Assembly (NCBI RefSeq): GCF_003112555.1
Contig: NZ_BEWB01000014.1
Span: 186,001 to 250,000 of the forward strand
Reading direction: 5' to 3'
DNA from: Streptomyces coelicoflavus
GTDB taxonomy: Bacteria > Actinomycetota > Actinomycetes > Streptomycetales > Streptomycetaceae
DNA length: 64,000 nucleotides
The notes beneath the pieces are model-generated. The model was not told where the DNA came from, searched no databases, and was given only the letters and a program-made list of their open reading frames with translations. Shown here in pieces: positions 59,724 to 64,000 of the stretch. Positions within the stretch are counted from its first letter, which is position 1, and each line of letters opens with the position of its first letter. Both the position numbers and the translations under genes were made by a program.

Positions 59724-60544
59724 GCCGCCCGCGCACCGGTGCCGTGGTCACCGGGGCCGGCCGCGGCCTCGGCCGGCTGATCGCCGCACTGCTGGTCGAA
59801 CGCGGCCACCACGTCCTCGTCACCGACGTGTCCGAGGACGCGGCCCGCGCCGCGGCGGCCGGGCTGGGGCCCGACGCGTCGTGGGCGGCCGTCGACGTGC
59901 GCGACGAGGCGCAGGTGGCCCGGGCCCGGGACCGCGTCGTCGCGGAGACCGGCCGCCTCGAGGTGTGGGTCAACAACGCCGGCGTGCTCGTCACCGGCCC
60001 GGCCTGGGAACAGCCGCCCGACGTACGGCGCCTGATGCTGGAGGTCAACGCGCTCGGCACCGTCAACGGCACCGTCGCCGCGATCGGGGCCATGCGGCAC
60101 ACGGGCGGGCACATCCTCAACGTGGTGTCCCTCGCCGGGCTGACCGCCGTACCGGGCGAGGCGGTGTACGCCGCCTCCAAGCACGCCGCGATCGGCTTCA
60201 GCCTCAGCACACTCGCCGACCTGCGCCTGGCCGGAATCAAGAACGTGGACATCTCCTGCGTCTGCCCCGACGGCATCTGGACCCCGATGCTCCACGACAA
60301 GCTCGACGACCCCGCCTCGGCGCTGTCGTTCTCCGGCAAACTGCTCAGGCCCGAGGAGGTCGTCGCGGCCGTCGGCAAGGTGCTCGACCGCCCCCGCCCG
60401 GTCACAGCGGTGCCGGGCTGGCGGGGTGTGCAGGCCCGCCTGGCCGACGCCCTTCCCTCGCTCGGACTGCGCGGCATCCCGCTGGCGGTCGCGCAGGGCA
60501 GAAGGGTGCAGCGGAGGATGCTCGCGAAGAGGCCCCCGGCGTAG
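59720..60544 (+). CDS. Short-chain dehydrogenase/reductase
   Basis: 274 aa, GTG 59720 overlapping the MBL stop. Classical SDR: TGAGRGLGRLIA cofactor motif, VNNAGVLVTG, catalytic Ser in NVVSLAG and YAASKHAA (YxxxK). C-terminal extension (RGIPLAVAQGRRVQRRMLAKRPP) may contact membrane or lipid. NAD(P)-dependent alcohol/ketone chemistry, substrate unknown. The gene's last codons form the first unit of a 25-bp tandem repeat that runs into the terminator. Confidence 0.88.
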   Translation: MSRPRTGAVVTGAGRGLGRLIAALLVERGHHVLVTDVSEDAARAAAAGLGPDASWAAVDVRDEAQVARARDRVVAETGRLEVWVNNAGVLVTGPAWEQPPDVRRLMLEVNALGTVNGTVAAIGAMRHTGGHILNVVSLAGLTAVPGEAVYAASKHAAIGFSLSTLADLRLAGIKNVDISCVCPDGIWTPMLHDKLDDPASALSFSGKLLRPEEVVAAVGKVLDRPRPVTAVPGWRGVQARLADALPSLGLRGIPLAVAQGRRVQRRMLAKRPPA

Positions 60545-60606
60545 GCACCGGCGGAGGCCCCCGGCGTAGGCACCGGCAGAGGCCCCCGGCGTAGGCACCG
60601 GGGGCC
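60530..60606. repeat. Tandem 25-bp repeat, about 2.8 units, ending in a terminator
   Basis: Units start at 60530, 60555 and 60580 (AGGCCCCCGGCGTAGGCACC plus five bases). The first covers the SDR stop codon. One-base differences separate units (GCGG versus GCAG). The third merges into the hairpin below. Confidence 0.9.
60581..60606. terminator. Terminator between SDR and GH84 genes
   Basis: GGCCCCCGG (60581-60589) pairs with CCGGGGGCC (60598-60606) around an 8-base loop. The same 5' arm is present in the two earlier repeat units, so alternative longer hairpins are possible. Confidence 0.65.
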
Positions 60607-60652
60607 GGCGGTGACGCGGCGGCGCGGCGTCACCGCACCGCGCCTCGACCGG

Positions 60653-63055
60653 TCAGGAGGCGGGCGTGCCGTAGACGCCCATCTCGTACAGCGAGTAGCC
60701 CCAGTCCGTCCTTCGCTCCACACCCTGCATGCGGACGTACCGCACGGCCTCGTCGGAGTCGACCCGGACGACGTCGTTGCCGCAGGCGTCCGGCCGCTGG
60801 GTGGACACGGTCCGCCAGGTCACGCCGTCGGGGGAGGTCTGGACGGCGTACTCCGTCGCGCAGGCCCCCTCCCAGGCCAGGGTCACCGCCGCGACCTTCG
60901 CCGGGGCCGCCAGCTCCACCTGCACCCACGCGTCGTCGGAGTAGCCGGAGGCCCAACGGGTACCCAGCTGCCCGTCGTTGACGTAGCGGGCCGCCAGCCG
61001 GTCGAGGTCCTGCTCCACGCTGGACGCGGAGGCCGTACCCTTCAGCGCCAGGTTCTCCCCGCCGCCCGCCGAGTCCCACAGCCGCAGCCGCAGCTCCGCC
61101 TGCACCAGGAAGGCGTCGAGCACGCCGTCCCCGACCTTGGGCTGAACCTTCCCCCACGAGTTGCGCGGCGGATCGACCCGCACCGCCCGGGCCCGCTCCT
61201 GGAGGCCGTTCGACTCGGCGAGCAGCCGGTCGGACGTCGCCCTGTCGCCCCGCTGCCGTGCCGCGAGCGCGTCGAGCACGGTCCTCATCGACCCGCCCCA
61301 CAGCTCGGTGGCGTCCAGCCAGGGCGCCGCGTCGACGGTGAACCCCTCGTCCACCGCGCCGCCGCGGATCGTGGCCGGCGCCCCCTCGACCGCGGTCGCG
61401 TAGGCACGCAGCGCCTCGACGGCCTCGGCGCGCTTCCCCTCGTCCCACTCCGCCCAGAACCGCTCCACGCGCCGGGCGAGTTCGGGCGCCTGCGGCTGCC
61501 AGGGCGTGGCGCCGAAGGTCGGGGCCATGTGCTCCAGGTCGCCGAAGACCAGCAGCGCGTCGGTGGCCTCGCGGTCGCCGCCCGCCAGGTAGGCCATGGC
61601 ACGCGGCCAGTTGGTGTCCGCGTCGTACGCCCGGTCGTTCCAGGTGAAGTCCGCGGTGCCGAAGACGGCGACCTTGCTGGCGTACGGCTGGTTCATGGGG
61701 TTGGCGACGATGCCGGAGAGGTGCTCGGACAGGCCGGACTCGCGCTTGTCGTACGGGGCGAGCAGCAGCCGCCCGCTGGTGTTGCCGAAGTCGTTGACCG
61801 GGTAGTTGTCCCAGACGAAGACCTTGCGGCCGAAGAGCTTCGAGACCCGGTCGGCCTCGTCGTTGGTGATCTTCGGCGGGACGACGGCCGTGCCGGTCCA
61901 CATCACCACGACCGCCGGGTCCAGCGTCTCGCGCATCGTCTGCTTGTACGCGGTGTCGGTGAGGTCTCCGTACTCGGTGGGCACCATCTGGAGCGGCTGG
62001 ACGCCCTCGTGGCCGGCGACGAAGTTCCGCTGCACGTCGTTGAGCAGGTCGACCTGCGCCCTGGCGGCAGCGGCGCGGCCGGGTGCGCCGTACGCGGCCT
62101 CGTCGCCCTCGCAGTTCCAGCGGGTGTAGCTGATGTCGTCCAGCGGGATGGAGAAGGCGCGCGTCCCCAGGTCGTACAGGGCCTGGAGCTTGGCCTTCAG
62201 CGCCGCGCGGTCGGCGGGGTCGGAGTAGCAGATCGACTCGCCGGGGGAGACGGCGAAGGTGAAGCGCACGTGGTTCGCCGTGGCCCGGTTCACCAGTTCA
62301 CCCAGCTCCGCCAGCTTGTCCGCGGGGTAGGGCTCGCGCCACTTGCCCCGGTGGTAGGGGTCGTCCTTCGGGGCGTAGACGTAGGTGTTGGCCTTGACGT
62401 CCCCGTAGAAGTCCATCTGGTCGAGGCGCTCCGCGTGTGTCCACGGCTGTCCGTAGAAGCCCTCGATGGTGCCGCGCAGCGGCATCGACGGGTAGTCGCT
62501 CGCCCGGACGCCCGCCACCTTCCAGTGGTCGCTGCCCGCCCGGACGAAGAGCTGGCGCAGGGTCTGCACGGCGTAGAACTGGCCGGCGGCGTCCGTGCCG
62601 CCGAGGGTGATCCGCTTCGCCCGTTCCGCGCCGGAGACGCGCAGGGCGTAGCCCTCCGCGTGGTCCGGCACCGCCGTGTCGCCGAGTGCCCGGGCGATGT
62701 CCGGCCGCGTGGCCGGGCCGAGCCGCACGGTGAGCAGGCCCCCGGATGCCCGGGGGACGTTTCCGGGGGCGACGATGTCCACCCGGTCCGCGCCGTGGGT
62801 CTTCAACTCCCGCACGAGACGGGCCCGGGCGGCGGCGTCCGTGTCGCGGTCCGCCACGACGAGTACCCGGTCGGTCACCGGAACGTCGTCACCTGCGCGG
62901 CTGAGGGACTGGGGGTTCGGCGAGACCGGTGGGACCGCGGACGCCGCGACGGGATGCGCGTCGTCGGCGGCGGCCGGAAGCGTCTCGATCGCCAAGGTGC
63001 TTGCCAGTGCAAAGGTGACGCCGAGCGTAGTGAGGGTCTTCGTGCGTCTTCCCAT
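60653..63055 (-). CDS. Secreted GH84 beta-N-acetylglucosaminidase with F5/8-type module
   Basis: 800 aa, ATG 63055 behind GGAGAAC. Sec signal (LGVTFALASTLAIETLPAAA). Domains: N-terminal GH20b-like alpha/beta (~40-185), GH84 barrel (~190-470) with RGTIEGFYGQPW and the paired catalytic Asp306-Asp307 in FSIPLDDISY, a helical region, and a C-terminal F5/8/CBM32 jelly roll (~665-797, ASSVEQDLDRLAARYVNDG, DAWVQVELAAPAKVAAVTL, VRYVRMQG). Removes beta-linked GlcNAc from glycans by substrate-assisted catalysis. Divergent from GH20; the shared 197-bp promoter region contains DasR-like boxes. Confidence 0.93.
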   Translation of the reverse strand: MGRRTKTLTTLGVTFALASTLAIETLPAAADDAHPVAASAVPPVSPNPQSLSRAGDDVPVTDRVLVVADRDTDAAARARLVRELKTHGADRVDIVAPGNVPRASGGLLTVRLGPATRPDIARALGDTAVPDHAEGYALRVSGAERAKRITLGGTDAAGQFYAVQTLRQLFVRAGSDHWKVAGVRASDYPSMPLRGTIEGFYGQPWTHAERLDQMDFYGDVKANTYVYAPKDDPYHRGKWREPYPADKLAELGELVNRATANHVRFTFAVSPGESICYSDPADRAALKAKLQALYDLGTRAFSIPLDDISYTRWNCEGDEAAYGAPGRAAAARAQVDLLNDVQRNFVAGHEGVQPLQMVPTEYGDLTDTAYKQTMRETLDPAVVVMWTGTAVVPPKITNDEADRVSKLFGRKVFVWDNYPVNDFGNTSGRLLLAPYDKRESGLSEHLSGIVANPMNQPYASKVAVFGTADFTWNDRAYDADTNWPRAMAYLAGGDREATDALLVFGDLEHMAPTFGATPWQPQAPELARRVERFWAEWDEGKRAEAVEALRAYATAVEGAPATIRGGAVDEGFTVDAAPWLDATELWGGSMRTVLDALAARQRGDRATSDRLLAESNGLQERARAVRVDPPRNSWGKVQPKVGDGVLDAFLVQAELRLRLWDSAGGGENLALKGTASASSVEQDLDRLAARYVNDGQLGTRWASGYSDDAWVQVELAAPAKVAAVTLAWEGACATEYAVQTSPDGVTWRTVSTQRPDACGNDVVRVDSDEAVRYVRMQGVERRTDWGYSLYEMGVYGTPAS

Positions 63056-63067
63056 GAGTTCTCCAGG

Positions 63068-63083
63068 CTTTGTCTGGACCAGC
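63068..63083. promoter_or_regulatory. DasR-like (dre) box proximal to GH84
   Basis: CTTTGTCTGGACCAGC matches the dre consensus ACTGGTCTAGACCAGT at 11 of 16 positions, 13-28 bases before the GH84 start. DasR is the GlcNAc-responsive GntR regulator of Streptomyces (established); binding here is inferred. Confidence 0.5.
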
Positions 63084-63140
63084 TGATCAGCCTTTCACCC
63101 AGGGATGATGCGACACGGTCGGCACGAGACGTAAGACGTA

Positions 63141-63156
63141 TGGGGTCTAGACCTCT
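63141..63156. promoter_or_regulatory. DasR-like (dre) box with perfect core
   Basis: Contains the full 10-bp dre core palindrome GGTCTAGACC (63144-63153); the outer three bases on each side differ from the consensus. It lies between the two boxed promoters, about 100 bases upstream of GH20 and 90 from GH84. Confidence 0.65.
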
Positions 63157-63252
63157 TGGGTCCTCGGCTTTACTCTGGCCAACATCGTTCCCCGGGTGCC
63201 GATTTGGCATGCCCGGATCATGCAGTGGGCTGAGGCTCATGGAGGGGTGGCC

Positions 63253-64000
63253 ATGAAAGTCCGACGACGACGCGGTGTCGCGGGAGCGGTCTGCGCGGTG
63301 ACGGCCCTCGCGGTCGCGCTGCTCCCGGCCACGACCGCCGCCGGAGTACCGGAACCGGCCACGACCGCCGCCGGAGTGCCGGAACCGGCCACGACCGCCG
63401 GAGTACCGGAACCGGGCGCGGCCATGACCGGGGTGACGGCCGAGGTCCCGCAGGTGCTCCCCACGCCGCGCGAATGGCGGGCCGAGCCGGGGCGGTTCGG
63501 GCTCGCGCCGGGCGCCAGGATCGTGCTCGGCCACGCCGACGCCACGACCGCCGCCGACGCGCGCAGGTTCGCGGGAGAGCTGCGCGAGGTCACCGGGCGC
63601 AACCTCGCGGTGGTGACGGCTCGGACCGGCAGACCGGGCGACATCGTGCTGCGCCAGGACGCCACCGCCGAGGGGGATTTGGGCGACGAGGGCTACCGGC
63701 TGCGCTCCGGCGACCGGCTGACCGTCACCGGCGCCACCTCCACCGGCGTCTTCTACGGCACCCGCACCGTCCTCCAGCTCCTGCGCGCCGACGGCACCGC
63801 TCCCGCCGGCGCGACCCGCGACGTGCCGGAGTACCGCGAGCGCGGCGTCGGCGTCTGCGCCTGCTACATCCACATCTCCCTGGACTGGTTCGAGCGGCTC
63901 ATGCGCGACATGGCGCACCACAAGCTCAACCAGCTCTGGATCGAGGCCAAGGTCAAGAGCGACGTCGACCCGGAGTCCGCGTTCTGGGGCTACTACACCA
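63253..64000 (+). CDS. Secreted GH20 beta-N-acetylhexosaminidase (N-terminal part)
   Basis: ATG 63253 behind GGAGGGG; the gene runs past the window end, 249 residues visible. Signal peptide (GVAGAVCAVTALAVALLPATTAA), then a linker made of ~10-residue repeats (PATTAAGVPE), then the GH20b-type alpha/beta domain (VLPTPREWRAEPGRFGLAPG, GYRLRSGDRLTVTGATSTGVFYGTRTVLQLL) and the first strand of the catalytic barrel (YRERGVGVCACYIHISLDWFERLMRDMAHHKLNQLWI in pieces). It removes terminal GlcNAc/GalNAc from chito-oligosaccharides. The catalytic D-E pair lies beyond the window. Divergent partner is the GH84 gene; DasR boxes lie between. Confidence 0.9.
   Translation, partial: MKVRRRRGVAGAVCAVTALAVALLPATTAAGVPEPATTAAGVPEPATTAGVPEPGAAMTGVTAEVPQVLPTPREWRAEPGRFGLAPGARIVLGHADATTAADARRFAGELREVTGRNLAVVTARTGRPGDIVLRQDATAEGDLGDEGYRLRSGDRLTVTGATSTGVFYGTRTVLQLLRADGTAPAGATRDVPEYRERGVGVCACYIHISLDWFERLMRDMAHHKLNQLWIEAKVKSDVDPESAFWGYYT
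63325..63411. repeat. In-frame 30-bp minisatellite in the GH20 gene
   Basis: Three units at 63325-63354, 63355-63384 and 63385-63411 (the last 27 bp, losing one codon). They encode PATTAAGVPE twice and PATTAGVPE. Located just after the signal peptide, so copy number should change only linker length. Confidence 0.92.

Noticed and set aside
60530..60606. 25-bp direct repeats as a CRISPR array
   Set aside because: Units are directly joined with no spacers and no cas genes are in the window.
1..64000. tRNA, rRNA, insertion sequences, prophage or secondary-metabolite core genes
   Set aside because: No cloverleaf-like segments, transposases, integrases, phage structural proteins, PKS or NRPS modules were recognised in any frame.

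Overview
The window is high-GC actinobacterial DNA, almost certainly from a Streptomyces. The evidence is very strong G/C third positions, GTG/TTG starts with GGAGG-type ribosome sites, many Sec/Tat/lipobox signal peptides, and Streptomyces-typical families (DUF5753 XRE regulators, PF04672 methyltransferases, GH64 laminaripentaose-producing glucanases, RsbU-type phosphatases with PAS/GAF). The formylglycine-generating enzyme at 12994-13971 closely resembles, from memory, the characterised Streptomyces coelicolor enzyme, so the source is probably a close relative. The content (catabolic islands, local duplications, no ribosomal, tRNA or other core genes) fits a chromosome-arm region.

Layout, left to right. 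1-2.8 kb: end of an MMPL transporter, then a 2,2-dialkylglycine decarboxylase with a divergent LysR regulator. 2.9-7.2 kb: CBS-BON protein coupled to a PP2C-type phosphatase, then a Tat-exported GH43-like protein. 7.5-14 kb: a sulfate-ester operon (ROK regulator, ABC transporter, sulfatase, and the enzyme that activates the sulfatase). 14-26.4 kb: an 829-bp direct repeat carrying two almost identical glycerophosphodiesterase genes brackets a methyltransferase, a LacI regulator, a sugar ABC importer, a GH1 beta-glucosidase, a GH64 glucanase and a NUDIX hydrolase. 26.4-32.7 kb: GH89, GH16, a second GH64 and a GH43. 32.7-38.2 kb: XRE/methyltransferase genes and a MoxR-VWA pair. 38.3-48.9 kb: GH9-like lipoprotein, TetR, MerR/ene-reductase, PAP2, epimerase, lipase, catalase, aldo/keto reductase. 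48.9-53.9 kb: anhydro-MurNAc kinase, SSS symporter, BadF-type sugar kinase and a divergent RpiR regulator. 53.9-60.5 kb: stand-alone AlaRS catalytic domain, amidase/TetR, AraC, MBL-fold hydrolase, SDR. 60.6-64 kb: divergent GH84 and GH20 hexosaminidases sharing a promoter with DasR-type boxes.

The strongest system-level reading is a beta-1,3-glucan utilisation regulon. A CebR-like LacI protein (16821-17834) sits beside its transporter and beta-glucosidase. Boxes related to TGGGAGCGCTCCCA occur before the transporter (two boxes 21 bp apart), before GH64 number 1 and before GH16. Extracellular GH64/GH16 would release laminari-oligosaccharides, the lipoprotein-dependent importer would take them up, and the GH1 enzyme would hydrolyse them. 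Together with chitin-fragment hydrolases under probable DasR control and a decarboxylase for 2-aminoisobutyrate (the hallmark residue of fungal peptaibols), the region looks adapted to fungal biomass.

Other items for follow-up are the self-contained sulfatase/FGE operon, the diverging GDPD duplicate, the editing-domain-less AlaRS with a short Ala-rich ORF upstream, the recycling cluster lacking a MurNAc-6P etherase, and several clean operator palindromes. No tRNA, rRNA, CRISPR array, IS element or prophage was seen.
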